A stretch of DNA of 64,000 bases from CAVSQX01 sp963730225 (GCA_963730225.1 CAVSQX010000004.1:1612001-1676000), one strand, 5' to 3'; positions 8,501 to 16,994 are shown, counted from the first letter of the stretch. Notes: generated from the letters alone by a model not told the origin. Numbers and translations: made by a program.

Positions 8501-11500
8501 TGTCACCGGTGCCGGAGATATCATCATAGGTTCCATCGGTCTGTTTGACGAAGCCCAGGACAAGTCCCTGGTCGAGAATGGTAATGTCGCCGTTGCCGTC
8601 GGTGCTGGCGGTGGCGTCGAGGTAGGTGGTGCGACCGATGCCAAACACGCCGGTTGTGAAGCGCGCGTCCAGTTGGCCAAACCCGTCGGCTTGCTGCATT
8701 TCGAAGGACAACAACTGAGTCAGGTCACCGGTGTACTGGCCGAATTGGCTTAGATAGGTCGCATCCTGATCCAAAACCGTTTGCAGCGATCCTTCGGTCG
8801 ATCCTACCAAGGCGGTGAAATTCCCGAAGACTTCATCCCATGTCGCAGTTGAAACCGATGACGGCTTGATCTGGGACTCCATATCGGACCAGTCGATGGT
8901 GGCGGTGGGGTCGGCCTCGGCCACCGCGATGGCGGTCGTTTGCGCGACGGACAGGGTGGCGGCGCTCAGATAGACTTTAATTTGGCCGCTCGCGCCCGGC
9001 GATAGCACGCCGGCTGGCCCATTGGGGTTGTAGGCTAACACCTCGATGGGATCGACGCTGAAGTTTGAGTCGGTCAGACTGATCTCCAGTCCACTGTTTG
9101 GAATGATCTGGAGCAACGGAGCGGGAAGATCGTCGGTGCCGGTGTTGCTGTAATCGACCAGGGCGTATGCATCGGCCGTCGTGGGACGCATCGCACCGGG
9201 TGCGGAAAGACTGAGGGAAAGATTTCCGCTGCCTCCTGCTATGACCGTAAACGGAACGGAAGCGCTGGCGGATTGCCCGCCGGTGTCGGCGGTGACGGTG
9301 TATTGTCCCGCAGGTTGCGAAGTAAGATTGAAGGTGGCGTAAATCGTGGTGCTGCTTTGATACTGAGTGGCGGCGGGCGTCAGCGTGGTTCCGCCATTTA
9401 CCAGGTTGACGGTTGTGTTGTTGGTAAACTGCGAGCCGGTGATAGTTAGCGTCACCGAGCCACCGTTTCCGCCGCTGGAGGGGCTGACACTCTGCACGCC
9501 GAACGCCAGGGACTGGGCCGACAGGCTGAAGGAAGTTCCGGCGCCGGCGGAAGGCTGGCCCTGGACCAGCAAGTAATAAGTACCGGCCTGTGTGCCAGCG
9601 ATTGATACAACGGAGCTGGGATCGCCGGTTGTACCAAGGTTATCGTAGGTCGAAGTGGTGGGGATGTAGTTGTACGCTTCGAGCAACGATGCGGCGTCGG
9701 TGGTTCCAAAGCTCAGTGACGCCTGAACGTCCTGGCCGGCTGGGACGGTGATTTGGTAGTAGAGATTTTGTCCGGCGGCGATCGTGCCGGTGGCGGCTGC
9801 GGCGTTGAGAGTTAACGCTGGCAGGCTCGCAGTCAGCGTTGTGGTAGATGCAAAGGTATTGTTGTTGTAATTACTATCGGCGACGGCGTGTTGGCTGTCG
9901 GCTTCGACGATGGCGTAGTAGCTTCCAGGCAGCACGCCGGGAAGCGGGCCAGTGACGGTGGCTTGATAGGTTGCGCCGTCGGCCAGAGCGCCTTGATGAA
10001 CGGCTCTCCCCAGCAGAACGGCATTGGCGCCCAGCGTTGTCGTGGACGAGAGGAAAACCGAGTCGGTCCAGCTCGTCGCGATGGTGGCGGCGCTGAGATT
10101 CACTACGGTAAACGTCACGGTAATGGTCTGGCCGGCGGCGGCGGCAGCGGGCGAAAACGTGTCGATGCTCTGCACGGCCAAATCGCTGGGGGTTACGGCG
10201 GTGAGCGTAACGGAGGTGGCATTAACGCTGGGTTGGAAAGCGAAGGGCTGGCCCGTCGGCAGGCTGAAGGAACTGAACGCACCGGTACTACTGGGATAGC
10301 TGACGACTGTGAATCCATCGCCGGGCGTGGGGGAATATCCGTTGACGACACTTACCTGGAGAGTTCCGCCGAGCGTGGCCGCTCCGGTTGCGGTGAGTGA
10401 GCCGAACTGTCCGCTGGCGGGCGTGCCGCCGAGTTGTATATCCAGCACGCCGCTTTGCGTGAATGGGCCATGGATATTCATGGTGGCGGCCGGCCCCAGC
10501 GTGATGGTTCCGCTGTTGGTGAATCCGGTGTTGGAGAAACTGTTGGAAATGGCGACGGCGGCGCCGTCCTGAAGATCGATTTGGCCGGTGTTGCTTGTCA
10601 GCCCGCTGAAAACGGAAACAAACCCGGTGGAGTCGATCGCTGATGTTGATCCACTAACCTGAAGGTTTGCGCCATTGGTAGTGGGCGTGCTGGGAACGAC
10701 CAGGGTTCCGCCGCCGCTGGCGATCCAAGTGCCGCTGTCGAGGGTGAATGCGGGTGGTGTCCCAGTGTCGTAGCTCTGGCTGACTACCAGAACGCCGGCT
10801 TCGGTTTCGATGGTACCGGTGTTGGTTATTGTGCCGTCGTTAGTTTGGACGCTGGAGTCTTCGTCAGTGCCGTTGGCGGTATCGAGAATCGTGCCTTCAT
10901 TGTCGATTGAGGTTTCGCCGCTGAAGGCCAGGATGATGCCGCCCTGGACCCCCTGAATCAGGAAGCTCGCGCCCGGCTCGTTCACAAAAGTGGTCGGAGC
11001 GACACCGTCGCTGTGCAGGCCAAGGTAGCCGCTGTTGGTGATGATCGTTCCGTAATTGAAGAGGGTTCCATCGTTGTCGAAAACGTCCTCATCGGTGAGG
11101 TTCATGGTGCCGAGGTTTGTGAGATCACCCAGAGCACCGCTGATGAAGGCACCGCCGTTGGATTCGTTCCAATCCCACTGGAAAAGGTTGCCGGGAAAAT
11201 TGAAGGTAGCGCCGCCGTTGCCGATGGAGATTTCGCCGACGATGAACTGAACGGTTCCCGCCCCCGAGCCAGTGTAAGTTCCGGTGAAAACCGTGTTGCC
11301 GCTGCCGCCGGTGAGGTCGATGACGGCTCCGCTAGCAGCGTCGTAGGTTCCCCCGGTGCTGGTTCCGCCGGCCAAACTCAGCGTGCCGAAGTCGGCGATG
11401 ATGGTGCCGTCCTGATTTTCGAAGTTCATGTTGTTGCTGACGCCGGAAGTTCCCGTGCCGCCGGTTTTTTCGAAAACGCCGCTGGCGGTGTTGATGAACG

Positions 11501-12845
11501 TGGGTGTTGTTCCGGCCGAGATCGTGCCGTCGGCCGTGAAATCATACGTGCCTTGGTTTTCGATGGTGACGCTGTCGGAGAGCGTGAAGGAACCGGTTTG
11601 GTCGATGGTTCCTTCGTTGATCAGCGTTCCGCCGAGGTTGGTGCCGGCGCCTTGGTTGTTGGCGGCAATGTTGGCGTTCAGCGTGAGCGTGCCCAGGTTC
11701 GTCAGCGTGTGACCGGCCATGTCCAACTCCGTGGTCTGCACGAACAATCCGGCGGGAAAATCGAACAAAGCGCCCGCCGAGCCGACGGTGAGTTCTCCGC
11801 CGGGAGAAATCTTGATCGTCCCGCCGCCGCTGCCGGTGTACGCACCGGAGTAGAATCCGGAGATGGAAAGGATCGCGCCGCTGGAAACGGCAAATGTCCC
11901 GCCGCTGCTGGCCGTGCTGGTCAGCTGCACCGTGCCGGTATTGACGGTGATGGCACCGCCCTGATTCTGAAAAAGCGTGATGGTCGTGGTTCCCGTGCCG
12001 GCGGTTTTCTCGAACGTACCGGTGGAAGTATTTATGACGCTGGATCCGGAGTTCACGGCAAACGAGGCATCGCCGGTGAAATCATACGTGCCGTCGTTCT
12101 GGAACGTGACCGAATCGCTCAGGCCCATCGACCCCCCGGGTGCGACAATCGTTCCCTGGTTGTCAAACGTGCCGCCCAGGTTCGAGCTATGAAACTGGTC
12201 GTTGGAATTGACGGTGAAACCGATACCGGGCGCACCGACGGTCAATCGCCCCTGATTCACCAACGTGTTGCCGTCCAGATCGAAGCGCCCGCTGCCGGCG
12301 CAATCGAAAAGCCCCGCGGGAAAATTCAGCGTCGCGCCGCCGGCCCCAACCGTGAACTCGGCATTGAGCGAAACTTCCACGATCCCCGCGCCGCTGCCCG
12401 TGTAGGTGCCGGTGAAAATGCCGGCCAATTGCAGCGTCGCACCGCTGGAGGCGTCGTAAGTTCCACCCGTGCTCGTGCCGGCCAGCACGTTCAGCGTGCC
12501 GGTTTGTGCCGCGACGATGCCGCCCTGGTTCTCGAATTGAAGCGACTGCGAGACATCGGACGTGCTGGTACCGGCGGTTTTGGCGAACGTGCCGGCAGCC
12601 GTGTTGAGAAATGTGGTTCCGGCGTTGGCATTCAGCGAAAAATCACCCGCGATGTTATAGGCCGATTCGTTCTTGATCGTCACGTTGTCGGTTTCGGTGA
12701 CGGTGCCGGTTTGATTGATCGTCCCCTTGTTGTCCAGTGTGCCGCCGAGGTTGGAAGTGGTATTGCCGTCGTTGGCCGAGACGTTCTCGGCGAGATTCAT
12801 CGTGCCGGTGTTAACCACCGTGTTGCCGGCCAAATCAAGCGCCAT
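5592..12845 (-). CDS. Giant extracellular protein, middle piece: beta-strand repeats, CARDB, PPC, TIG and RHS/YD domains
   Basis: A 2417-codon frame and the main body of the gene starting at 13264. Order of parts: about residues 1-860, several ~140-residue beta-strand repeats (each with GTYTGSGAGTV and GGATFNFPAGLF); about 885-1000, a CARDB domain (DLAVQSIDTFSP...DSNYNNNTF); about 1020-1115, a PPC-type domain; about 1118-1215, an IPT/TIG domain; about 1540-2185, YD repeats of the RHS type ending in the RHS core signature (RDPLGFSTGSTNLYTYADND, then DPNG); then a DUF11-like segment. Unlike polymorphic RHS toxins it has no short toxin tip: the chain continues another ~800 residues after the core. 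It is presumably a cell-surface or matrix protein. The frame breaks at ~5660 and upstream at ~12880. Confidence 0.85.
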   Translation of the reverse strand: MALDLAGNTVVNTGTMNLAENVSANDGNTTSNLGGTLDNKGTINQTGTVTETDNVTIKNESAYNIAGDFSLNANAGTTFLNTAAGTFAKTAGTSTSDVSQSLQFENQGGIVAAQTGTLNVLAGTSTGGTYDASSGATLQLAGIFTGTYTGSGAGIVEVSLNAEFTVGAGGATLNFPAGLFDCAGSGRFDLDGNTLVNQGRLTVGAPGIGFTVNSNDQFHSSNLGGTFDNQGTIVAPGGSMGLSDSVTFQNDGTYDFTGDASFAVNSGSSVINTSTGTFEKTAGTGTTTITLFQNQGGAITVNTGTVQLTSTASSGGTFAVSSGAILSISGFYSGAYTGSGGGTIKISPGGELTVGSAGALFDFPAGLFVQTTELDMAGHTLTNLGTLTLNANIAANNQGAGTNLGGTLINEGTIDQTGSFTLSDSVTIENQGTYDFTADGTISAGTTPTFINTASGVFEKTGGTGTSGVSNNMNFENQDGTIIADFGTLSLAGGTSTGGTYDAASGAVIDLTGGSGNTVFTGTYTGSGAGTVQFIVGEISIGNGGATFNFPGNLFQWDWNESNGGAFISGALGDLTNLGTMNLTDEDVFDNDGTLFNYGTIITNSGYLGLHSDGVAPTTFVNEPGASFLIQGVQGGIILAFSGETSIDNEGTILDTANGTDEDSSVQTNDGTITNTGTIETEAGVLVVSQSYDTGTPPAFTLDSGTWIASGGGTLVVPSTPTTNGANLQVSGSTSAIDSTGFVSVFSGLTSNTGQIDLQDGAAVAISNSFSNTGFTNSGTITLGPAATMNIHGPFTQSGVLDIQLGGTPASGQFGSLTATGAATLGGTLQVSVVNGYSPTPGDGFTVVSYPSSTGAFSSFSLPTGQPFAFQPSVNATSVTLTAVTPSDLAVQSIDTFSPAAAAAGQTITVTFTVVNLSAATIATSWTDSVFLSSTTTLGANAVLLGRAVHQGALADGATYQATVTGPLPGVLPGSYYAIVEADSQHAVADSNYNNNTFASTTTLTASLPALTLNAAAATGTIAAGQNLYYQITVPAGQDVQASLSFGTTDAASLLEAYNYIPTTSTYDNLGTTGDPSSVVSIAGTQAGTYYLLVQGQPSAGAGTSFSLSAQSLAFGVQSVSPSSGGNGGSVTLTITGSQFTNNTTVNLVNGGTTLTPAATQYQSSTTIYATFNLTSQPAGQYTVTADTGGQSASASVPFTVIAGGSGNLSLSLSAPGAMRPTTADAYALVDYSNTGTDDLPAPLLQIIPNSGLEISLTDSNFSVDPIEVLAYNPNGPAGVLSPGASGQIKVYLSAATLSVAQTTAIAVAEADPTATIDWSDMESQIKPSSVSTATWDEVFGNFTALVGSTEGSLQTVLDQDATYLSQFGQYTGDLTQLLSFEMQQADGFGQLDARFTTGVFGIGRTTYLDATASTDGNGDITILDQGLVLGFVKQTDGTYDDISGTGDTVAVDDSGDITLTDPFGNQTGFLPDGQFSFLADAAGLKVTAAYAGGKITGLSANDGETISFTTNSTGQITGITDSLGDSLTLVYSNQLLSSDTRNGMTTSFTYVSEAGSPSNDALASITYADGTQELFQYDTQGRLVGTSAAGGADPTTIAYNLGHIRTTDALGDATSEYLNEFGEVAEERDPLGNTTMFQYSPTGVLEAEIAPDGSKTTFTDGSDGAIQTIVNPLGGTTQEITGGPNEALSLLTDPLGDSTTFSQNAQGETTSLQYANGEQVQYQYDSFGNVTTQTSAAGQVTNYTYNSLGQVTNEHFADGTQTSFTYDSHGNIASETTAAGTTSFTYNAANQMLTESAPGGHTLAYTYNSHGQLATMTDQTGYAVDYKYNSLGQLSELDDSLGNTLVTYTYDAAGRLSDAVMSNGSSTQYTYDAAGNITNLENLGSGSVVVSQFAYTYNSRGQRISMTTAGATTDYAYDFNGQLTNVTLPGGEAITYAYDGNGNLTSVDDSSTGTTTYAVNNVDQYTSAGSTAFTYDANGNLTTAVNSDGTTTYTYDAQGQLAGVTSPSGTWSYQYDAMGNLVGETANGQTTTFVLDPLNGNTPMAAYNGSGQLVAHYVSGLGLVAQVQANGNVDDYAFDAQGNTADLTGPTGSIVDQYSYLPFGQPISSSVTVANPFTYVGRFGVITDSSGLSIMGARTYDPSVARFIQRDPLGFSTGSTNLYTYADNDPVDKVDPNGRDASGGPAPTTVAPALTGLQQDNQATQQAIDNAQVTSGTPGQPLANSNAVNISVGNAQTGVPTNYTVESGWDDPNLNNAVNQAMNDPEFSGAFVNAIIHGAPPNQALQSALNNLPPAQQQQFINIVFPHDPNNLFGPAGYGSGHYILPGGSLLYTVDFENESTASAPAQTVVVTETLDSNLDPSTFQFGDMGFGNTIVSVPAGLTSYQTTVDLPSSAPAQGPMAWMSRSTLRSIHRPA

Positions 12846-12865
12846 GTTAAACGTGCTGGTCCCGC

Positions 12866-13264
12866 TCAGCGTAACCGAGCCGCGCCAACCGTAAGCCCGT
12901 CGGAGGAACTGACATTCAGCGTCAGCGTGCCGGCGAAAGTCGACGAATCGGCCCCCAGCGCCAATCGGTCCCCGCCGTCGATGGTGATGGTGGAACCCGA
13001 AGCCGCATTGACGCCGGCGGCGTCGGCCGTGTTGTTGATCACCACATTGGCGCCCGAAGCGATGACGACATCCGTCGTGCTTGTGGGCTGCGCGTCATCG
13101 CTCCAGTTGCCCGGCGTCGCCCAGAATCCACCGCTGGGCCCGGTCCAGCTCACGCTCAAAAGAAGCCGGCCCTCCAGCGATTCGGCCGAGCGGAAACACA
13201 TCGGCTGCAACTTTGCCCAACGACGCCGTCCGCTGTATTTGCGATGACTGCTCTTTCGCCACAT
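12866..13264 (-). CDS. Giant extracellular protein, N-terminal piece with LEPR-XLL-like signal
   Basis: Start of the giant gene. The N-terminus is basic (RKSSHRKYSGRRRW) and followed by SAESLEGRLLLSVSW, a match to the LEPR-XLL motif found near the start of large planctomycete exported proteins. Then comes the typical first rung W-x-G-P-S-G-G-F-W-x-x-P-G-N-W. The frame ends at 12866. The neighbouring frame continues from about 12880 as G-S-V-T-L-S-G-T-S-T-F-N into the 2417-codon piece, so a one-base change separates them. An internal ATG 21 codons downstream is an alternative start. Confidence 0.8.
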   Translation of the reverse strand: MWRKSSHRKYSGRRRWAKLQPMCFRSAESLEGRLLLSVSWTGPSGGFWATPGNWSDDAQPTSTTDVVIASGANVVINNTADAAGVNAASGSTITIDGGDRLALGADSSTFAGTLTLNVSSSDGLTVGAARLR

Positions 13265-13510
13265 GGCTCAGCCTCCCGATTAAATTGAAGACCCGCGGCG
13301 CTAAATATGGTTTCACTAACAAACCGTGGGTATATCCTCCCTGCCCCTTGCGACAAAATCACTGCGCGCGACGTTATAAAATCGCGCGCAGTCCATAATC
13401 CGTTATCGAGTTTTGCCTTCCGGCGCAGCTGACAGAACACCTGAAAATCTACCAATCCCGCCCAATTTGTACATACCTGCTGCCCGCGGAATCAGCCCGG
13501 CAAACAGAGA
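13265..13510. other. Intergenic region upstream of the giant gene
   Basis: About 245 bp between two minus-strand genes with no convincing coding frame. It should contain the promoter of the giant gene; I could not pick a clear -35/-10 pair. Confidence 0.4.
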
Positions 13511-13873
13511 TCAGCGCGCGGTCCACTGCGGGGGCGGTTCGATCTGATCGGCGGGACGCTGCCCGGAATCGCGGCGGCCGCTGCCGGCGAATCGGCTGAT
13601 GATTTTCACCGACATGTCCTGCTCGCAAAGAATCTGGCAGCTCAGGCGCAAATCGGACTGGCCGATCAGCCCGCGCTCGGTCAGCACCTGTTTTTCCGCT
13701 TCGGTCATTTTCGTCGGCTCATTCGAGACGAACTGGACCCGGCAGGTGGTGCACTTGGCGTGGCCGCCGCAGGCGTGAAGCTGATCGATTTTGCCTTCGT
13801 CGATCAGGGCGTTGACCAGCCGTTTGCTCTGCGGAACCAGCACGGGAACGTCATCGATAGTTAGGGTCGGCAT
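13511..13873 (-). CDS. 2Fe-2S ferredoxin
   Basis: A 120-residue protein starting MPTLTIDDVPV, chosen because upstream in-frame codons lack any ferredoxin character. The cluster ligands are C-x5-C-x2-C (ACGGHAKCTTC) and a fourth cysteine in LSCQIL, which fits a 2Fe-2S ferredoxin with the longer adrenodoxin-type first spacing. A ~25-residue polar C-terminal tail (RRDSGQRPADQIEPPPQW) is extra. It would carry electrons in the cytoplasm; the redox partner is not encoded nearby. It lies head to head with the membrane-protein gene at 13955, with ~80 bp between the starts. Confidence 0.88.
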   Translation of the reverse strand: MPTLTIDDVPVLVPQSKRLVNALIDEGKIDQLHACGGHAKCTTCRVQFVSNEPTKMTEAEKQVLTERGLIGQSDLRLSCQILCEQDMSVKIISRFAGSGRRDSGQRPADQIEPPPQWTAR

Positions 13874-13954
13874 GGAGAAAATATACGCAGGGCGGTTGCC
13901 CGCGGCAAAACCCGGCGCTCGCCGACGATCGTGCGGACAGTTAGAATCAACACG

Positions 13955-14427
13955 ATGCAGCGCGGATTTCTTGGGAAGCTTACCTGGTCTCTCGTGCAGG
14001 CGGTGATGGCGCTGAGCCTGATGTACCTGCTGTTTTTCCACTTCGAGCCCAACGCCCCGATGTGGACATTCACGGCCGGGACTTCGGGATTGCAGGCGAT
14101 GGAAATCAAGCTGGAGAAAATCGATCAGAACTTTCTGGCCGATGCGGGCGATGGAAATATCGAGCTGCACTTTGTCGGTTTCGACTCCGAGCGTGTGGAC
14201 GTCAGAACCTGATGGTGTGCGATGCGTATTACCGGGCCAATTACACGCTGTTTCCGCAGCGGGCTTTCATCGGGCAGTCGGACCGAGTTCTCAACGGCGG
14301 TGAAGATATCATCGCCGCCGACCGGGTGCCGGACGATGCGTGGCTGATCGCGCATCAGGTGCGGACCGTGCAGACGCTGATCCAAACACCGCAGGGAATT
14401 GTCGGAGACGCGCGAGCGATTCACTGA
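13955..14427 (+). CDS. Small membrane-anchored hypothetical protein (frameshifted)
   Basis: The first frame (13955-14212) gives 85 residues with one membrane segment (LVQAVMALSLMYLLFF) and a soluble stretch ending ELHFVGFDSERVDVR. From about 14205 the next frame continues naturally as NLMVCDAYYRANYTLFPQRA to a stop at 14427. A one-base break near 14205 therefore splits one protein of ~157 residues with a single N-terminal membrane anchor. Family not recognised. It is followed 20 bp later by a polytopic membrane protein and probably forms a unit with it. Confidence 0.55.
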
Positions 14428-14446
14428 AAAAGGCGAACAGACGAAA

Positions 14447-15983
14447 ATGGAAGTTCTCTGCTGCCTGTGGGTTCTGGGCCTGATCGCGCTGCTGGGATAT
14501 GCGGCCATCACTCTGGTCCTGTGCCCGCGGCGAATGCATCCGGCGGAGTTGGCAGGGTTGAGTTTCGCCGCGGGGTTTGGGCTGCTGGGCTGGATTTTGT
14601 TGCTCTGCTCGCTCGCAGGTTGGGTTCCGAGCCGAACGATTCTGATCGGCTGCACGCTGGCGGGTTGCGTTTCGATCGCAGCGATGCGCCGGCGGCGGCC
14701 GCGGGTGCAATGGCCCGCAAAATCGGGATGGAGCTTTCAATCAGTTCTGGCGGCGATGGCGATTTTCCTGATCGTCGGCGCCTCGATCAACGTCGCGCTG
14801 CCGTCGCTCTCACCCAGCGTCGCCGATTTCGACATGTTCGGCACCTGGATGTTCAAGGCGAAAATTCTCGCCGTCCAGCCGCTTCGGCCGATTCCGCCCG
14901 CCCTGCTCGATCCCACGCTCAGTTACAGCCATCAGGATTATCCGCTGGGAATGCCGCTGGTCGTGGCAGGAATCTACGCGGCCGTCGGCGGTGTCGATGA
15001 GCAACTCGGCAAAGCCTTCCTGCTCCCGCTCTTCCTCGCACTGGCGGCCGTGATGTACGGCACGCTTCGGCGATTTTTGAACCGCGGCTGGAGCGCCTCC
15101 ATCACGGCCGTCTTCGTCACAGCCCCGATTCTCGTGCAACATGCGGGAATGGGCGTCGCCGAATTGCCGCTGCTAACCATGCACACCTGCTGCATCCTTC
15201 TGTTGTGGCGATGGATGGTCGAAGGAAATCGAAGGGATTTGTTGGCGTGCGCGATGTTCGGAGCGTGGGCGGCGATGCAGAAAAATGAGGGGATCGCGCT
15301 GTCTGCCAGTGGTGGGATTGTTTGCGATCGGGTTCGCGCTGATCCGGCGGCGGATTCACCACGGAGCCACGGAGAGCACGGAGAAAAAAACAAACCGATT
15401 ATCCTGGAACCATACACACGCCCTGCCGTCTTCCCCCTCGCCCGGTACTCCGCCAGAGGGTTGGGGTGAGGGTTCTTCGCGCGAAATCAAGCAACAGCCC
15501 AAACCAATCCGAGATTGGGCTTACTCCGCCACACTGGCAGCTTTGCTGGTTCTTCCGTGGATGATTTATTCCCGCCATCTGCCGCGCACACATGAGGATT
15601 ATGGAGACAAGTTGACCAATTGGGCGACGATCACGGCCGGAGCGGCGCGGTTGAAGGAAATTCTGCCAATGTACGCCCAGCAATTTTGGCAGTTCAACAA
15701 CGCAGGGCCGATCTGGCTGATTCTGGCGGTGACGGCGATCGTGGGTTGGCGAGCGTTTGGATCGCTGCCGGTGCTGCTGCTGTGGATGCTCGCCGTCGTG
15801 CATTGGCTGCTCTATCTGGCGACGTTCATGGTGACGCCGTGGGACGTGAAGATTCTCGCTCCGATGGTCAGCCCGAAATTACTGATGCACATTTCGCCGG
15901 TGGCCGCCCTGCTCATCGGCCTGCATCTCCGCTCAATGCTCGCGCATCCACCGACGAGCCAGATAACGGACGATGCCCTGTAG
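14447..15983 (+). CDS. Polytopic membrane protein, glycosyltransferase-like (frameshifted)
   Basis: The start is ATG 14447 (MEVLCCLWVLGLIALLGY). The first frame encodes many hydrophobic segments and a D-F-D-M-F-G-T-W pattern in the first large loop, reminiscent of dolichyl-phosphate-mannose-type (GT-C) glycosyltransferases. Near 15300 the frame changes by one base: MQKNEGIAL is followed in the adjacent frame by LPVVGLFAIGFALIRR and further membrane segments to 15983. Just after the break the chain crosses two dispersed repeats (15355-15475), which supply ~40 atypical hydrophilic residues (HHGATESTEKK, SPSPGTPPEGWGEG). The last codons run into the end of the integron cassette array. The sugar substrate is unknown. 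Confidence 0.6.
15355..15475. repeat. Two dispersed palindromic repeats inside a coding region
   Basis: At 15355-15388 lies a CACGGAG-type repeat (TTCACCACGGAGCCACGGAG). At about 15426-15475 lies a different family (CCCCCTCGCCCGG...GGGTTGGGGTGAGGG). Both resemble intergenic repeats but are translated here as a hydrophilic loop of the membrane protein. Confidence 0.65.
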
Positions 15984-16090
15984 CCAACAACGCGACGAGC
16001 GGGCCGGGCCAACGAGCGAAACAGCATGTAGCCACGACTCGCGCCGGTCTATTGTGAGCTTGTCGAGCAGTCCACAGCATTGGCTGATCA
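15961..16090 (-). other. attC-like site of cassette 5 (degenerate)
   Basis: In cassette orientation it begins near the TGA of the cassette 5 gene (CAGCCAATGCTGTGG) and ends in GCATCGTCCGTTATCTGG at 15961. The 3' half matches the other sites (CGTCCGTTAT). The 5' half lacks the expected AAC core and does not complement the cassette start GTTATGCAACC, so the site is decayed or recombined. It marks the distal end of the array. Confidence 0.55.
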
Positions 16091-16336
16091 CGCGACCCGC
16101 CGGTTGGCCTCAGATCGTTCCGCTTTGTACGCGCGACGAGCCAGGATAAAGATCCTCCAGAAGTTTGCAGCGAGCGAGGCCAGCACCACCCCGGCGATAA
16201 TCCAGATGGTTGCCGCGCGTCGGTCACCTTCGGCTATGCTGAAGTAACAGACGAACGCGATGCTAACGACTACCCATGTCGCCACAACCGCAGCCGCGAG
16301 AGGTTGCATCGGGAAAGCGCGTTGAGGTCTTGGCAT
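16088..16336 (-). CDS. Integron cassette 5: two-TM small membrane protein
   Basis: 82 residues beginning MPRPQRAFPMQPL. Two membrane segments are visible (AAAVVATWVVVSIAFVCYFS and ATIWIIAGVVLASLAANFW), then a basic tail (RRAYKAERSEANRR). The gene starts 25 bp after the GTT core of cassette 4's attC, and its stop lies at the start of its own attC-like site, the usual cassette packing. Function unknown; a membrane location is clear. Confidence 0.6.
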   Translation of the reverse strand: MPRPQRAFPMQPLAAAVVATWVVVSIAFVCYFSIAEGDRRAATIWIIAGVVLASLAANFWRIFILARRAYKAERSEANRRVA

Positions 16337-16360
16337 ATCTGAGCGTGCGCAGTTCCGGTT

Positions 16361-16462
16361 GCATAACGGACCAGCATTCAACGACCGGCCGGGCGACGAG
16401 CCGTCTTGGAATCACAAGGACCGTTCCGCCCGGCCGGTCCGTTGCAGTGCGTGGTTATCCGG
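16361..16462 (-). other. attC site of cassette 4
   Basis: In cassette orientation the site starts CCGGATAACCACGCACTGCA and ends GAATGCTGGTCCGTTATGC. Its inner arms GACCGGCCGGGCG and CGCCCGGCCGGTC are perfectly complementary, and the outer arms pair imperfectly as in attC hairpins. The stop codon TAA of the cassette gene forms part of the 5' core. CCGGATAAC is the exact complement of the cassette's own first bases GTTATCCGG (16797 downwards). Confidence 0.8.
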
Positions 16463-16787
16463 CGTCGCCGAATCGCCGGACAATCTCACGGCACGCAGTC
16501 AAAACCCGCTCCTGAACGGAAGGTAACCACTCTGCGAGTTCTGCATCCTTTACGCGGACGACGTTCTGATCCCACAAATGACGATCTTCAGGCATCGGAA
16601 ACGAGCTCACCTTCGCGCACACTTCCGAGATCACGGCGAAAGACGGGTCATCATCAACGAAGTTCTTGTGCAACGGTTTCCAGACCCGTCGGCATCCGTC
16701 GATGATTGAGGTCGAACCGGCAAGCACGGCCTCCGCGATGCGGACCGCCTCCTCCACGTAGCCTTCGTCAGCGTAGTTGTCGCTCAT
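16455..16787 (-). CDS. Integron cassette 4: conserved small hypothetical protein
   Basis: 110 residues starting MSDNYADEGYVEEAVRIAEA. The start ATG lies ~10 bp after the GTTATCC core of the preceding site, and the TAA stop is inside its own attC. The frame is also open upstream through the damaged cassette 3, but the cassette structure argues for this internal start. The pattern (L-A-G-x-x-x-I-x-D-G-C-R-R ... DDPSFAVISEV ... LP-like motif ... D-R-H-L-W) resembles a group of small acidic cytoplasmic proteins found in cassettes and other mobile contexts. No function is known to me. Confidence 0.72.
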   Translation of the reverse strand: MSDNYADEGYVEEAVRIAEAVLAGSTSIIDGCRRVWKPLHKNFVDDDPSFAVISEVCAKVSSFPMPEDRHLWDQNVVRVKDAELAEWLPSVQERVLTACREIVRRFGDAG

Positions 16788-16790
16788 ACC

Positions 16791-16872
16791 CGGATAACGG
16801 ATGACAATCTGTGGCGGCCAACGCGACGCGCCGAGGAACACTGTACCAAGAACAAACTTTCGACGCGACGCG
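16791..16872 (-). other. attC remnant of cassette 3
   Basis: The 3' half (CGCGTTGGCCGCCACAGATT, then GTCATCCGTTATCC) aligns with the 3' half of the site at 17274-17389. Part of the opposite arm (GCGTCGCG near 16864) remains. The outermost 5' arm, which should read GGCACATAAC to match the cassette start, is missing: the REPIN-like insertion at 16880 begins where it should be. Confidence 0.65.
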
Positions 16873-16879
16873 AGAACGG

Positions 16880-16994
16880 AAAACGGGACAGGTGCGATAT
16901 TTGTGTTGCCTCGATTCTGCCGGTAGACTTGGCGCATGCCACGAACCGCTCGAATCGCGCCCGGCGCAGATAAGAATCGCACCTGTCCCGTTTT
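16880..16994. mobile_element. REPIN / RAYT-derived mini-element
   Basis: 115 bp bounded by perfect 19-bp inverted repeats, AAAACGGGACAGGTGCGAT (16880-16898) and its complement (16976-16994). Between them, at 16936 on the plus strand, is ATG followed by MPRTARIAPG. That is the usual N-terminus of REP-associated tyrosine transposases (RAYT), and it runs directly into the right repeat. The element thus looks like an internally deleted RAYT unit that could only move with a transposase supplied from elsewhere. It has landed between cassette 3 and its attC. Confidence 0.8.

Noticed and set aside
11013..13247. Plus-strand open frame of 744 codons opposite the giant gene
   Set aside because: It mirrors the GC-rich, stop-poor codons of the real minus-strand gene; its product is a featureless R/G/V-rich chain with no domain. 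The same applies to the long plus-strand frames at 3805-5187 and 62190-63701.
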